Counted from the stretch's first letter, positions 9,064-17,444 are shown. The stretch is DNA of 64,000 nt from Myroides sp. 1354 (GCF_030324495.1 NZ_JACAGN010000002.1:275902-339901), one strand, 5' to 3'. A program made the numbers and translations. The notes: generated by a model not told the origin, from the sequence alone.

Positions 9064-9403
9064 GTTTTATTAATTTTAAATTGTTTAACAAACAAATAAC
9101 AAAAAATCGACATATGCTAATTTTATGTTATTTTTTTACAATACGAAAAAGTTAAAAAATGTATAAGCTTGTTTTACAAACAATTACAACAACACTCCTT
9201 AAAGTCAAATTCTATGCGGGAAGATACAGTATAATGCAACCAAAAACAAAATCTTAAAAAAATATATAAACACAAAAAAAATACGTTAAGACAATCAAAA
9301 TAATCAACAAATACAAACAAACAGAAGAACTATATTAACAATTAAGCTCAAATAGATGCATCATCTTAATATTTACTAAAAAAAACTTTAACTAAACAAA
9401 AAA
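9064..9403. other. Long AT-rich leader region upstream of the SusC operon
   Basis: About 340 bases between the mscL terminators and susC contain no open frame worth calling and are very A/T rich. The promoter and long 5' leader of the SusC operon must lie here, reading on the minus strand. I found no exact TAnnTTTG box on that strand and no clear RNA structure. Confidence 0.5.
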
Positions 9404-9420
9404 CAGGGGTGTAACACCCC
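9404..9420 (-). terminator. Second terminator downstream of mscL
   Basis: The stem AGGGGTG/CACCCCT with a 3-base loop is followed on the minus strand by a T-rich run. It lies 30 bases beyond the stronger terminator at 9451-9478, giving a tandem pair. Confidence 0.65.
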
Positions 9421-9450
9421 TTTCTACTAGGCTTCCAAAACACACATAAA

Positions 9451-9478
9451 AAAAGGAGAGGGTAAAACCCCTCTCCTT
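9451..9478 (-). terminator. Strong terminator of mscL
   Basis: An 11-bp GC-rich stem (AAAGGAGAGGG with its complement) and a 6-base loop are flanked by A and T runs, directly after the mscL stop codon. Confidence 0.85.
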
Positions 9479-9502
9479 TTTTTATTAAGAATAAATCACG
9501 AT

Positions 9503-9949
9503 TTATTTTCCTTGATTTTTCAACAAATCTCTGATTTCTGCTAACAAATCTTCTTGTGTTGGTGCTGGTGGCCCTGCTGGTTCTGGTTCTACAGCCGCAG
9601 CTTCTTTCTTTCTCAATTGATTAATTCCTTTTACCAAAAGAAATACACACAACGCTAATAATGTAAAGTTAATTACTTCTGTAATAAAACTACCATAGGC
9701 GAAAACAACGTTTCCGTCAATTCCTCTCGCTGCTGCCAAAGGCGCTCCATCTGGTGCATCTCCTTTTAACACCAAATACATATTCGTAAAATCTGGCGTT
9801 CCTATAATTGCAGAAACTACAGGCATAATAACATCATTCACGATACTTGTAACGATTTTACCAAATGCCCCCCCAATGATAACCCCTACTGCTAGGTCCA
9901 TTACATTGCCTTTTACAGCAAATTCTTTAAATTCTTTTAAAAATCCCAT
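9503..9949 (-). CDS. mscL: Large-conductance mechanosensitive channel MscL
   Basis: The protein has 148 residues from the ATG at 9949; a non-ATG start 10 codons upstream was rejected because MscL begins [10 protein letters not shown]. Helix 1 carries [19 protein letters not shown], the conserved gate region. Helix 2 follows at about residues 78-100, and a charged C-terminal helical bundle closes the protein. MscL opens under extreme membrane tension and releases solutes on osmotic downshock. The alanine/proline/glutamate-rich linker near residue 120 is longer than in E. coli. A -7 box at 9977-9984 lies about 28 bases upstream. Confidence 0.95.
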   Translation of the reverse strand: MGFLKEFKEFAVKGNVMDLAVGVIIGGAFGKIVTSIVNDVIMPVVSAIIGTPDFTNMYLVLKGDAPDGAPLAAARGIDGNVVFAYGSFITEVINFTLLALCVFLLVKGINQLRKKEAAAVEPEPAGPPAPTQEDLLAEIRDLLKNQGK

Positions 9950-9976
9950 AGTTAAAATTTTATTGATTGTTTTTAA

Positions 9977-9984
9977 CAAAAATA
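9977..9984 (-). promoter_or_regulatory. Candidate -7 box for mscL
   Basis: The minus strand reads TATTTTTG, an exact TAnnTTTG. It predicts a leader of about 20 bases to the ATG at 9949 and so supports that start. No good -33 TTTG at standard spacing was seen. Confidence 0.45.
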
Positions 9985-10013
9985 CTTATTTTATTCTAAA
10001 AAAAAACTTTTTT

Positions 10014-12458
10014 TTACTCTTCGAAAAAAATTCTTTTAACTCTTTGAGACACACTTGTTATTATTTCATATGGAATTGTGTGAATAGCCTCCGCTATAAT
10101 CGTCGTTGGCAAATCTGCTCCAAAAATAATAACCTCATCTCCTTCACGACAATCAATGGCTGTAACATCGACCATTAACATATCCATACAGATGGATCCG
10201 GTTATTGGCGCTTTTTGATTTTCAATCAAAACATAACCTCCATTACTTCCCCATAGACGATGAATCCCATCTGCATATCCAATTGGCACAGTCGCTATCT
10301 TCGTTTTTCCCGTCGCTCGAAAACGACGACCATAACCAACACTCTCGCCAGTCTCTATTTCTTTCACCTGCATAATGCGCGTTTTCAAGGTTCCCACATT
10401 GCGCAATTGCTTCATCTCTTGTTTGTCATTGCCAATACCATACAACCCAATTCCCAAACGTACCATATCCATCTGATACGAAGAATAGTTATAAATACCC
10501 GATGTATTTAAAATGTGTAAAATGGGTTGAATCTGCAATTGCTCCTTAATATAGGAACTATCTTTTTGGAACAATTCCATTTGCCCCAAGGTAAAATCTT
10601 GATATACCTCCATATCACTAGAAGATAAATGAGAAAAAATAGATTTTACTTCTACGCTATTGGTGTGTTTTAAAATAGCAATAAGCTCATCCAATTCGGA
10701 GGTTACAAATCCATGACGATGCATACCCGTTTCTACCTTAATATGTATAGGATATTGATACGCGTTTTTTTCACGAACTAATTGAAGAAAAGCACGTAGT
10801 TCTCGAAGCGAATAAATCTCAGGTTCTAAATCATAAGCCACCATAGCAGAAAAAGCACTAATCTCAGGATTCATCACAATAATATTCGTTTTAATTCCTG
10901 CTTTTCGCAATGCAATTCCTTCATCAGCAAATGCCACTCCTAAATAACTTACTTTTTCATGCTCCAATAACTTGGCAATTTCAACACTTCCGTGACCATA
11001 ACCAAAAGCTTTTACCATCACCATGGTTTTGGTTTCTGGTTTTAATTTAGAGCGATAGAAATTTAAATTATGACGAATAGCGGTGAGATTAATCTCCAAT
11101 ACGGTTTCATGAGTTTTTTCTTCTAATAAACTGACAATTTTATCGAAGCGAAATCCTCGTGCTCCCTTAATTAAAATTGTTTCATCTATAAATTCATCCA
11201 TGGACACTTTTTGCAAAAATTCATCCGTAGATGCAAAGTAGCGCACAATGGAAGAATCTTTGCCATATTGACTAATTTCTTCTCCAATGCAAATTACCTT
11301 TCCAATATGAGAGTTCTTGAGCAATTGATTGACTTGTCGATACAATTCTCGCGGTTCTAATCCACTGTGAAATACATCAGATAGAATCACTGTTTTATTG
11401 GCATTACTACGGTGCTTTTCCAAGAAGTCCAAAGCAATACTCAAAGATTGAAAATCCGAGCTATAAGCATCATCAATAATCGAACAATTGTTGATGCCTT
11501 TTTTTACTTGCAATCGCAATTCAATCGCATACAATTTTTTGATGCGTTCTTGTATGGTTTCAATTGCATACCCCATGACGAGCATCGTCAGAATACAGGT
11601 CATGCAATTTTGTATCGAAAATTCATCCGTAAAAGGAATGTCAACCGTAAAGGTTTCTACCTTATTATATATAAGTGTTAGTTTCCTCTCTTCAACCTTG
11701 CCGTATAAAACGGTATCTGAATCAGTTAAACTCCAACTTGCATAGGTCGTTTGTGAAGGTAGTACGGCTAAAATTCGAGGGTCTTTTTCTCCAATTAGGA
11801 CAGGTGTATGCGTAAACAATTGCATTTTCTCTTGAATCTTTTGTTCTACTGTTTCAAACCCGTCCTGATGTTCACTGGTTATCGAAGTGATAATCCCCAA
11901 CGTTGGCTGAACAATTGGCTGTAGATTTTTCATCTCATTTACTGTAGATATTCCTACCTCAAACAAACCAATCGTATGCTGTTCAGCCATTCCAAATACA
12001 GATAAAGGCACACCTGTTTGTGAATTGTAACTCTTGGGACTTTTTATGATAGAGTATTCCTTACTCAACAGAAAATTCAACCATTCTTTGACCACCGTTT
12101 TCCCTCTACTTCCCGTTATTCCCACCACTGGAATATCGAACTTTTGACGATGCCAAGTGGCAGCTTGTTGCAGCGCTTGTAACGTATTTTGTACAACAAA
12201 ATACGTTACGCCTGGCTGTTGTATTATTTTTGTTTGATCTGATACCACAAAATAGGTAATTCCCAATCGAATCAGTTCTTCGATATAAGTATGTCCATCG
12301 TGATTTTGTCCAACCAAGGCAAAAAACAAGGTTGTACTATCATTTAAAAGCGTTCTGCTGTCTACAGAAACGCGATTAATTTCAAAGCGCTCTTCTTTCT
12401 TATCCCCAATCACCTCAGCTTGCAGATAAGCACAGAAATTTGCAGTATCAATATTCAT
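10014..12458 (-). CDS. Bifunctional MurF ligase / alanine racemase
   Basis: This 814-residue fusion is typical of Bacteroidetes. The N-terminal half is MurF-like, with the P-loop GITGSRGKT near residue 113 and SYNSQTGVPLS after it; it joins D-Ala-D-Ala to UDP-MurNAc-tripeptide. The C-terminal half (from about residue 450) is a PLP alanine racemase with the PLP lysine in MVKAFGYGHG and the VGYGRRF and PIGYADG motifs; it makes the D-Ala that feeds the pathway. The start at 12458 is chosen because the longer frame adds 37 non-homologous residues, and because a -7 box lies 26 bases upstream. The P-loop has Arg where MurF usually has Asn (GSNGKT). Confidence 0.93.
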   Translation of the reverse strand: MNIDTANFCAYLQAEVIGDKKEERFEINRVSVDSRTLLNDSTTLFFALVGQNHDGHTYIEELIRLGITYFVVSDQTKIIQQPGVTYFVVQNTLQALQQAATWHRQKFDIPVVGITGSRGKTVVKEWLNFLLSKEYSIIKSPKSYNSQTGVPLSVFGMAEQHTIGLFEVGISTVNEMKNLQPIVQPTLGIITSITSEHQDGFETVEQKIQEKMQLFTHTPVLIGEKDPRILAVLPSQTTYASWSLTDSDTVLYGKVEERKLTLIYNKVETFTVDIPFTDEFSIQNCMTCILTMLVMGYAIETIQERIKKLYAIELRLQVKKGINNCSIIDDAYSSDFQSLSIALDFLEKHRSNANKTVILSDVFHSGLEPRELYRQVNQLLKNSHIGKVICIGEEISQYGKDSSIVRYFASTDEFLQKVSMDEFIDETILIKGARGFRFDKIVSLLEEKTHETVLEINLTAIRHNLNFYRSKLKPETKTMVMVKAFGYGHGSVEIAKLLEHEKVSYLGVAFADEGIALRKAGIKTNIIVMNPEISAFSAMVAYDLEPEIYSLRELRAFLQLVREKNAYQYPIHIKVETGMHRHGFVTSELDELIAILKHTNSVEVKSIFSHLSSSDMEVYQDFTLGQMELFQKDSSYIKEQLQIQPILHILNTSGIYNYSSYQMDMVRLGIGLYGIGNDKQEMKQLRNVGTLKTRIMQVKEIETGESVGYGRRFRATGKTKIATVPIGYADGIHRLWGSNGGYVLIENQKAPITGSICMDMLMVDVTAIDCREGDEVIIFGADLPTTIIAEAIHTIPYEIITSVSQRVKRIFFEE

Positions 12459-12483
12459 TAATTTGTCTTTATTTATTTCGACA

Positions 12484-12491
12484 CAAAGGTA
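12484..12491 (-). promoter_or_regulatory. Candidate -7 box for murF-alr
   Basis: The minus strand reads TACCTTTG, an exact TAnnTTTG, giving a predicted leader of about 20 bases to the ATG at 12458. It lies inside the region that the longer reading frame would translate, which argues for the shorter start. Confidence 0.5.
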
Positions 12492-12513
12492 AACAGAGAG
12501 AATCTTTTGACCG

Positions 12514-12876
12514 CTATAAATTGCATTTAATATAGGCCCATCCTTCCTCTTGTTTTTCAATAATTGCAATCAATCCGGAAGGTACATAACCCACATGTTC
12601 GAAAATATCCGTTTTGTCAATTTGGCGTACGCGGATAGTATTTTCACAAGCAAAAAACTGAACGCCTTTTTGCATGGCTTGCTTCAAAGCATCACCAACC
12701 ATTGTCTTTGTTTTTCTCACCATTCCAATAGCTGGACCATGTACAACCACATGGATTTCCACATCATTTCCCCAATGATTAATTACATTCGTTACATAGG
12801 TCATTAAAGCGTTTTGTTCATTGATATTTTCGGTATTCATTTGAAAAACAACCCTATGTTTCTTTCTTGTATTCAT
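12514..12876 (-). CDS. DsrE-family small protein, putative sulfur carrier
   Basis: This 120-residue cytoplasmic protein has a DsrE/F-like alpha/beta fold. The N-terminal strand RVVFQM is followed by an ALMTYVTNVINHWG helix and then VEIHVVVHGPAI. The single conserved Cys77 lies in FFACENT, where DsrE/TusD-type proteins carry the persulfide. It lies head-to-head with the sulfur-transport operon, which suggests a role in accepting or relaying sulfane sulfur. Whether it pairs with a rhodanese or acts alone is unknown. The 200 bases between it and the next gene contain the palindrome at 13006-13019. Confidence 0.75.
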   Translation of the reverse strand: MNTRKKHRVVFQMNTENINEQNALMTYVTNVINHWGNDVEIHVVVHGPAIGMVRKTKTMVGDALKQAMQKGVQFFACENTIRVRQIDKTDIFEHVGYVPSGLIAIIEKQEEGWAYIKCNL

Positions 12877-13005
12877 AATTGTACTCGTTTAATTTTTGTT
12901 TTTTGTTGATTAATTATAAAGCTACTAAATCCTTTTTCATTATTCGAAATTTTCGCTTGTTTTTTACACCTTTTTCTTCCTCCCCTATCTTAAATGTCTT
13001 TTACT

Positions 13006-13049
13006 GTATCAAAAGTTACTGTGCATCCCTAAAATAATCCTCACTTTTG
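13006..13049 (+). promoter_or_regulatory. Promoter with Crp-type operator ahead of the sulfur-transport genes
   Basis: GTATC-AAAA-GTTAC (13006-13019) is followed after 22 bases by the -7-like box CACTTTTG (13042-13049). The palindrome centre would sit near -41 relative to the start expected about 7 bases after the box centre, which is the class II activator position. The same GTAnC-N4-GTTAC palindrome at the same spacing precedes the MBL-rhodanese gene. Confidence 0.6.
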
Positions 13050-13076
13050 TCCTATACAAATCTAAATAGAACAATT

Positions 13077-13637
13077 ATGCATTGGATTTACGAACCTTGG
13101 CCTTGGTATATGGGTGGAATTTTTATCGCTACCACCTTAGTGTTACTGTTACTCATGGGGAAAACTTTTGGTTTTTCTTCCAACTTAAGAACCATGTGTT
13201 CCATGATGGGAGCAGGAAAGACTTGTGATTTTTTCTGTTTCAACTGGAAAGCCCAAACGTGGAATTTACTTTTCTTAATAGGAACCATACTCGGCGGGTT
13301 TATTGCTTATCATTTTTTAAGTGTCAATGGTGCTGCTATTCCCTTGGGAGAATCCACCATTCAAAAGCTGAACGAATTGGGTATTGAAAGTGCTGGTCAG
13401 GCCTATGTTCCAACTGAGCTCTTTGGAGAAGAAGCATTTTCCTCTATCAAAACAATCCTTTTGCTACTAATTGCTGGTTTTTTTGTTGGTTTTGGATCGA
13501 GATATGCGGGTGGATGTACTTCAGGACATGCAATTACAGGCTTGAGTAATTTTCAATTGCCTTCTCTTATCGCCGTTATTGGCTTTTTTATCGGTGGACT
13601 GATTATGGTACACTTAATTTTTCCACTTATCTTTTAA
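13077..13637 (+). CDS. YeeE/YedE-family sulfur transporter, first half
   Basis: This 186-residue membrane protein has about five predicted helices. The start is the ATG at 13077 (MHWIYEPWPWY), since the 10 codons upstream do not fit the family. The sulfur-transport signature GGCTSGHAITG lies near residue 145, and a cysteine-containing region (MCSMM, KTCDFFCF) lies near residues 40-55. YeeE/YedE proteins (TsuA) import thiosulfate, passing the ion between conserved cysteines. Here the full-length protein is split into this gene and the next, an arrangement common in Bacteroidetes. It is operonic with the second half (10-base gap). Confidence 0.85.
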   Translation: MHWIYEPWPWYMGGIFIATTLVLLLLMGKTFGFSSNLRTMCSMMGAGKTCDFFCFNWKAQTWNLLFLIGTILGGFIAYHFLSVNGAAIPLGESTIQKLNELGIESAGQAYVPTELFGEEAFSSIKTILLLLIAGFFVGFGSRYAGGCTSGHAITGLSNFQLPSLIAVIGFFIGGLIMVHLIFPLIF

Positions 13638-13647
13638 TGCTTACGAA

Positions 13648-14061
13648 ATGAAAAAAATAGCTTATTTATTCGTCGGTATCTTATTCGGTATTGGCATGTT
13701 TAAATCAGGAGCTTCTTCTTGGTTTAGAATTTATGAAATGTTTCAATTTGATAGCTTTCATATGTATGGAATTATGGGAACAGCCTTAACCCTAGCCGTT
13801 ATAGCCACCTTGATCATCAAAAAGAAAAAAATCAACGATTTTTCGGGTAATCCCATTGTATTTACCCCAAAAGAAAAGCGCATTCCTCGGTATTTACTTG
13901 GCGGTATCTTCTTTGGATTAGGTTGGGCACTCGGTGGTGCATGTCCTGGTCCTATGTTTGCCTTATTAGGTGCTGGTTTTTATCCGATCATCATTGCCAT
14001 TATAGGAGCTTTATTGGGTACCTGGTTTTACGGTCTTATACAAAAATGGTTGCCTCATTAA
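13648..14061 (+). CDS. DUF6691 / YeeE-family sulfur transporter, second half
   Basis: This 137-residue membrane protein has about four helices and the partner signature GGACPGPMFALLG near residue 105. It matches the C-terminal repeat of full-length YeeE, so it and the preceding protein probably form one transporter for thiosulfate or a similar reduced sulfur species. The cytoplasmic loop KKKKINDFSGNP carries the positive charge. It follows the first half by 10 bases, so the two are cotranscribed. The substrate is inferred from the family and neighbours. Confidence 0.85.
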   Translation: MKKIAYLFVGILFGIGMFKSGASSWFRIYEMFQFDSFHMYGIMGTALTLAVIATLIIKKKKINDFSGNPIVFTPKEKRIPRYLLGGIFFGLGWALGGACPGPMFALLGAGFYPIIIAIIGALLGTWFYGLIQKWLPH

Positions 14062-14088
14062 AAAATTAGCCCTCGCGGTTCTCCTATT

Positions 14089-14119
14089 TTTGATACCTAA
14101 ACCATTTATACTATCTTTA
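14089..14119 (+). promoter_or_regulatory. Promoter of the Crp-family regulator
   Basis: TTTG (14089-14092), a 19-base spacer and TATCTTTA (14112-14119) form a close match to the Bacteroidetes TTTG-N19-TAnnTTTG promoter. The predicted leader is about 20 bases. The GTAAC palindrome of the two other sulfur promoters is absent here, so the regulator gene may be made constitutively. Confidence 0.55.
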
Positions 14120-14144
14120 AATCCAAACAACGAGAAGTATTACT

Positions 14145-14780
14145 ATGGGACATATTATTAAAGAGAAATACCAAGGTCTTTTTGAAGAAAAGTTACTAGA
14201 CGAAATTATTGAAGTCTCTACAATTAAAGATTTTACAGAAGGAGAACGCCTGATGGAAATTGGAGAATACATCAAAAAAATTCCCTTATTATTATCTGGT
14301 GCAATTAAAATAATACGCGAAGATCAGAAAGAAGGAGAAATTGTATTGTACTATATCGAAGAAGGAGACACCTGTGCGATGACCTTAACTTGCTGCTTGG
14401 GAGAGACCAAAAGTCAGGTACGTTCTATTGCAGAAAAAGACGGTAGTGTAATCTTAATTCCTGTAAGTAAGATGGATGATTGGCTCGTTCGCTATAAAAG
14501 CTGGCGCAATTTTGTGCTGAATAGTTACAATAACAGAATGAACGAAATGCTGTCTGCAATTGACAGTTTGGCTTTCATGAATATGGAAGAGCGCTTGTGT
14601 AAATTACTACAAGACAAAGCCAAAATATACAACAGCAAATTCATCCACAATACCCATCAAGAACTTGCAGATGAGTTAAATACCTCTAGAGTTGTTATCT
14701 CTCGTATCTTAAAAACCCTAGAAAATCAAGGGATTATTCGCTTAAACAGAAAATACATCGAATTGCTCAAAAACAATTAA
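14145..14780 (+). CDS. Crp/Fnr-family transcriptional regulator of the sulfur island
   Basis: This 211-residue protein has an N-terminal cyclic-nucleotide-binding-type beta roll (residues ~20-115), a long dimer helix and a C-terminal winged HTH. The HTH region HQELADELNTSRVVISRILK lies at about residues 168-187. The family's cAMP-contact residues are not evident. Instead Cys77, Cys83 and Cys84 sit in DTCAMTLTCC, where thiol or persulfide sensing would be plausible. It is flanked on both sides by sulfur genes and overlaps no promoter of its own target type. It probably binds the palindromes at 13006-13019 and 15572-15585. The stop is 2 bases before the TSUP start, so they are cotranscribed. 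Confidence 0.85.
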   Translation: MGHIIKEKYQGLFEEKLLDEIIEVSTIKDFTEGERLMEIGEYIKKIPLLLSGAIKIIREDQKEGEIVLYYIEEGDTCAMTLTCCLGETKSQVRSIAEKDGSVILIPVSKMDDWLVRYKSWRNFVLNSYNNRMNEMLSAIDSLAFMNMEERLCKLLQDKAKIYNSKFIHNTHQELADELNTSRVVISRILKTLENQGIIRLNRKYIELLKNN

Positions 14781-14782
14781 TC

Positions 14783-15568
14783 ATGAACATAGAATTTGTC
14801 GGTTATGCTTTAGCCCTTTTAGTGGGGATTTCGCTTGGCTTAATTGGCAGTGGAGGTTCCATTTTAACCGTACCTATTTTGGTATACATTTTAAAAATAG
14901 AGCCTTTTTTAGCTACCGCTTATTCCCTATTTATTGTGGGGTCTACCGCTTTAGTTGGAGGCATACAAAATGCTGTGAACCGCAAAGTAAATTACAAGTT
15001 AGTTTTGCTTTTTGGAATTCCTTCCTTACTAGCTGTATATGTGATGCGCGCCTTTGTATTGCCTTTAGTTCCTGACGCGTTTGTCTTTGGATCTCTTTCA
15101 CTTTCAAAGAATGTACTGCTCATGGTGCTTTTTGCTTTAGTGATGTTCGCGTCTTCGATGAAAATGATTCGCCCCAAGGCAATCACTTCTAAGATCGCAC
15201 AACCTCAAGAAAGTAAGTTAATACTTCAAGGAGTTTTAATCGGGATTATAGCAGGAACCGTAGGTGCAGGTGGAGGTTTTTTAATCATTCCTGCCTTGGT
15301 TCTATTTGCCAACAGTAGCATGAAAGAAGCTGTGGGAACATCCTTATTCATCGTTGCCATTCAATCGCTCATCGGCTTTTTAGGAGACATTAAAAATCCG
15401 CTCATTGACTGGAACTTACTGCTTACTTTTAGTGGTATTTCAATCGCAGGTATATTTCTGGGTATATTTTTGACGCGTTATATTCCAGACAACAACTTAA
15501 AAAAAGGCTTTGGCTATTTTGTATTGCTGATGGCCTTATACATATTCAGTAAAGAAGTGTTTTTCTAG
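14783..15568 (+). CDS. TSUP-family (TauE/SafE) sulfite/sulfur anion permease
   Basis: This 261-residue membrane protein has eight predicted helices in two repeats, each starting with a glycine-rich signature: GLIGSGGSILTVPILVY near residue 20 and GTVGAGGGFLIIPALVL near residue 158. This is the TSUP pattern. Members export sulfite or sulfoacetate, or move thiosulfate. With the regulator, MBL-rhodanese and YeeE genes around it, export of sulfite formed by persulfide oxidation is the most likely job (inference). It is translated directly after the regulator with a 2-base gap. Confidence 0.87.
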   Translation: MNIEFVGYALALLVGISLGLIGSGGSILTVPILVYILKIEPFLATAYSLFIVGSTALVGGIQNAVNRKVNYKLVLLFGIPSLLAVYVMRAFVLPLVPDAFVFGSLSLSKNVLLMVLFALVMFASSMKMIRPKAITSKIAQPQESKLILQGVLIGIIAGTVGAGGGFLIIPALVLFANSSMKEAVGTSLFIVAIQSLIGFLGDIKNPLIDWNLLLTFSGISIAGIFLGIFLTRYIPDNNLKKGFGYFVLLMALYIFSKEVFF

Positions 15569-15571
15569 TTT

Positions 15572-15615
15572 GTAACCTATGTTACTGCACAATTAAAAAC
15601 ATCTTCTTACTTTTA
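15572..15615 (+). promoter_or_regulatory. Promoter with Crp-type operator ahead of the MBL-rhodanese gene
   Basis: The perfect palindrome GTAAC-CTAT-GTTAC (15572-15585) is followed after 22 bases by TACTTTTA (15608-15615). Palindrome-to-box spacing and leader length (about 22 bases to ATG) match those of the YeeE promoter. Both sites continue into the same GTTACTG string. Confidence 0.6.
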
Positions 15616-15640
15616 CTAATCAATAAAATAAACAAGACTT

Positions 15641-17068
15641 ATGAAGATAGAACAAATTTATACTGGATGTTTAGCACAAGGTGCTTACTATATAGAGAGC
15701 AACGGAGAAGTTGCTATTATTGACCCTTTACGCGAAGTACAACAATACGTAGACAAAGCAGACAAGGATCAGGCTAAGATTAAGTACATTTTCGAAACGC
15801 ATTTTCATGCGGATTTCGTAAGTGGACACGTTACTTTAGCAGAAAAGACGGGCGCTCCCATTGTATATGGCCCCAATGCCAATCCAACATTTAAAGCGCA
15901 TATCGCAAAAGATGGTGAAGTGTTTCAATTGGGAAATATCACCATTACAGCCCTGCATACTCCTGGGCATACGATGGAGAGTACAACCTATTTATTAAAA
16001 GATGAAAACGGTAAAGATCACGCTATTTTCACAGGTGACACCCTATTTTTAGGAGATGTAGGTCGACCTGATTTAGCGCAAAAAGCAGCTAGCTTAACGC
16101 AAGAGCAATTAGCCGCAACTTTATACCACAGTTTACGCGATAAAATCATGCCGTTAGCAGACGATATAATCGTCTATCCAGCGCATGGAGCGGGTTCAGC
16201 TTGTGGAAAAAACTTAAGTAAAGAAACTGTTGGAACCCTAGGAGATCAGAAACAAACCAATTACGCCTTACGCGCAGATATGACAGAAGCTGAATTTGTC
16301 AAAGAAGTAACGGATGGCTTATTACCTCCTCCTGCTTATTTCCCATTAAACGTAAAACTAAACAAAGAAGGATACGATGATGTTGCAAACATTATCAACA
16401 ATAATAAACCCTTAACTCCTGCGGAATTTGAATTACTCGCTGATGAGTCTGGTGCTTTACTACTTGATGTTCGATCAGCAGCTGACTTTGCTGCTGGACA
16501 TATCCCAGGATCTATTTTTATTGGTTTAGATGGACAATTTGCTCCATGGGTAGGAGCTTTAATCACCGATATTAAACAACCGATTCTAATCATTGCTCCT
16601 GAAGGACGTGAGCAAGAGTGCATCATCCGTTTATCAAGAGTAGGGTATGACAATTCACTGGGATACTTAGCAGGTGGTTTTAACGCTTGGAAAAATGCGG
16701 GTAAAGAATATGATACCATACAACAAGTAACGGCTAGTGAATTAGAAACAGCGATGAACACGGGAGACATCACTATTTTTGACGTGAGAAAACCAGGAGA
16801 ATACAATGCCTCCCACATTCAATACAAAAATCTAAACCATACACCATTAGATTTCTTAAATGATCATTTAGCCGCCTTCCCTACAACAGGAAACTTCTAT
16901 ATTCACTGCGCAGGTGGATATCGTTCACTCATTGCCGCTTCTATCTTAAAAGCAAGAGGATACCACAATATGATTGATGTAATTGGTGGGTTTGGCGCAA
17001 TTAAAAATACGGGAATTGCATTAGAAGACAACAGCTGTACTTCTACTTGTTCCTCTAATTTAAAATAA
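15641..17068 (+). CDS. MBL-fold persulfide-dioxygenase-like protein with two rhodanese domains
   Basis: This 475-residue cytoplasmic protein starts with a metallo-beta-lactamase domain (residues 1-~250) that has ETHFHADFVSGH, HTPGHTMES and FTGDTLFLGDVGRPD, as in ETHE1-type persulfide dioxygenases. Two rhodanese domains follow. The first (~265-365) has IIAPEGREQE where the active-site loop should be and so lacks the catalytic Cys. The second (~375-460) has the intact IHCAGGYRS loop. A Cys-containing tail (NSCTSTCSS) ends the protein. It probably oxidises glutathione- or thiol-persulfide to sulfite and moves sulfane sulfur. It is followed by thioredoxin after 5 bases. Confidence 0.88.
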   Translation: MKIEQIYTGCLAQGAYYIESNGEVAIIDPLREVQQYVDKADKDQAKIKYIFETHFHADFVSGHVTLAEKTGAPIVYGPNANPTFKAHIAKDGEVFQLGNITITALHTPGHTMESTTYLLKDENGKDHAIFTGDTLFLGDVGRPDLAQKAASLTQEQLAATLYHSLRDKIMPLADDIIVYPAHGAGSACGKNLSKETVGTLGDQKQTNYALRADMTEAEFVKEVTDGLLPPPAYFPLNVKLNKEGYDDVANIINNNKPLTPAEFELLADESGALLLDVRSAADFAAGHIPGSIFIGLDGQFAPWVGALITDIKQPILIIAPEGREQECIIRLSRVGYDNSLGYLAGGFNAWKNAGKEYDTIQQVTASELETAMNTGDITIFDVRKPGEYNASHIQYKNLNHTPLDFLNDHLAAFPTTGNFYIHCAGGYRSLIAASILKARGYHNMIDVIGGFGAIKNTGIALEDNSCTSTCSSNLK

Positions 17069-17073
17069 AAAAC

Positions 17074-17391
17074 ATGACAAAATTTGAAGCGTTAATTCAA
17101 TCCGATCAATTTGTATTGGTTGACTTTTTTGCTACTTGGTGTGGTCCTTGTCAAATGCAAGCCCCAGTATTAGAAGAAGTAAAAGCTATTTTACAAGATG
17201 ATATTACGATTATCAAAATTGACGTAGATAAAAATCAAGCGATAACCGCGCAATACAGTACCCAATACAACATGAGAGGAGTCCCCACCTTACTGTTGTT
17301 CCGACAAGGTAAACTCTTGTGGAAACAATCGGGTTATACAGATAAACACACATTGTTATATCACTTTAACAAGTATAAAGACCTGTATTAA
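17074..17391 (+). CDS. Thioredoxin-family protein
   Basis: This 105-residue single-domain thioredoxin has no signal peptide, so it is cytoplasmic. The redox motif is WCGPC near residues 22-26, and the cis-proline is in MRGVPTLLLF near residue 70. The length is that of standard thioredoxins. It is coupled to the MBL-rhodanese gene (5-base gap), so its likely task is to reduce persulfides or disulfides formed on the rhodanese, or on the cysteine tail of that protein. A terminator follows. Confidence 0.9.
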   Translation: MTKFEALIQSDQFVLVDFFATWCGPCQMQAPVLEEVKAILQDDITIIKIDVDKNQAITAQYSTQYNMRGVPTLLLFRQGKLLWKQSGYTDKHTLLYHFNKYKDLY

Positions 17392-17420
17392 GCTGTAGAA
17401 GAGCTTTCCTAAATCAATCG

Positions 17421-17444
17421 AGCACTTAGCACTAGCTAAGTGCT
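17421..17444 (+). terminator. Terminator after the sulfur island
   Basis: A 10-bp stem AGCACTTAGC/GCTAAGTGCT with a 4-base loop is followed by eight T, 30 bases after the thioredoxin stop. Confidence 0.88.

Noticed and set aside
12459..12569. Longer N-terminus of MurF-Alr
   Set aside because: A TACCTTTG promoter box lies inside this stretch, and the extra 37 residues show no similarity to MurF.
16336..16818. 160-codon frame on the minus strand inside the MBL-rhodanese gene
   Set aside because: It overlaps completely with a recognisable protein on the other strand and has no family features, so it is a shadow.
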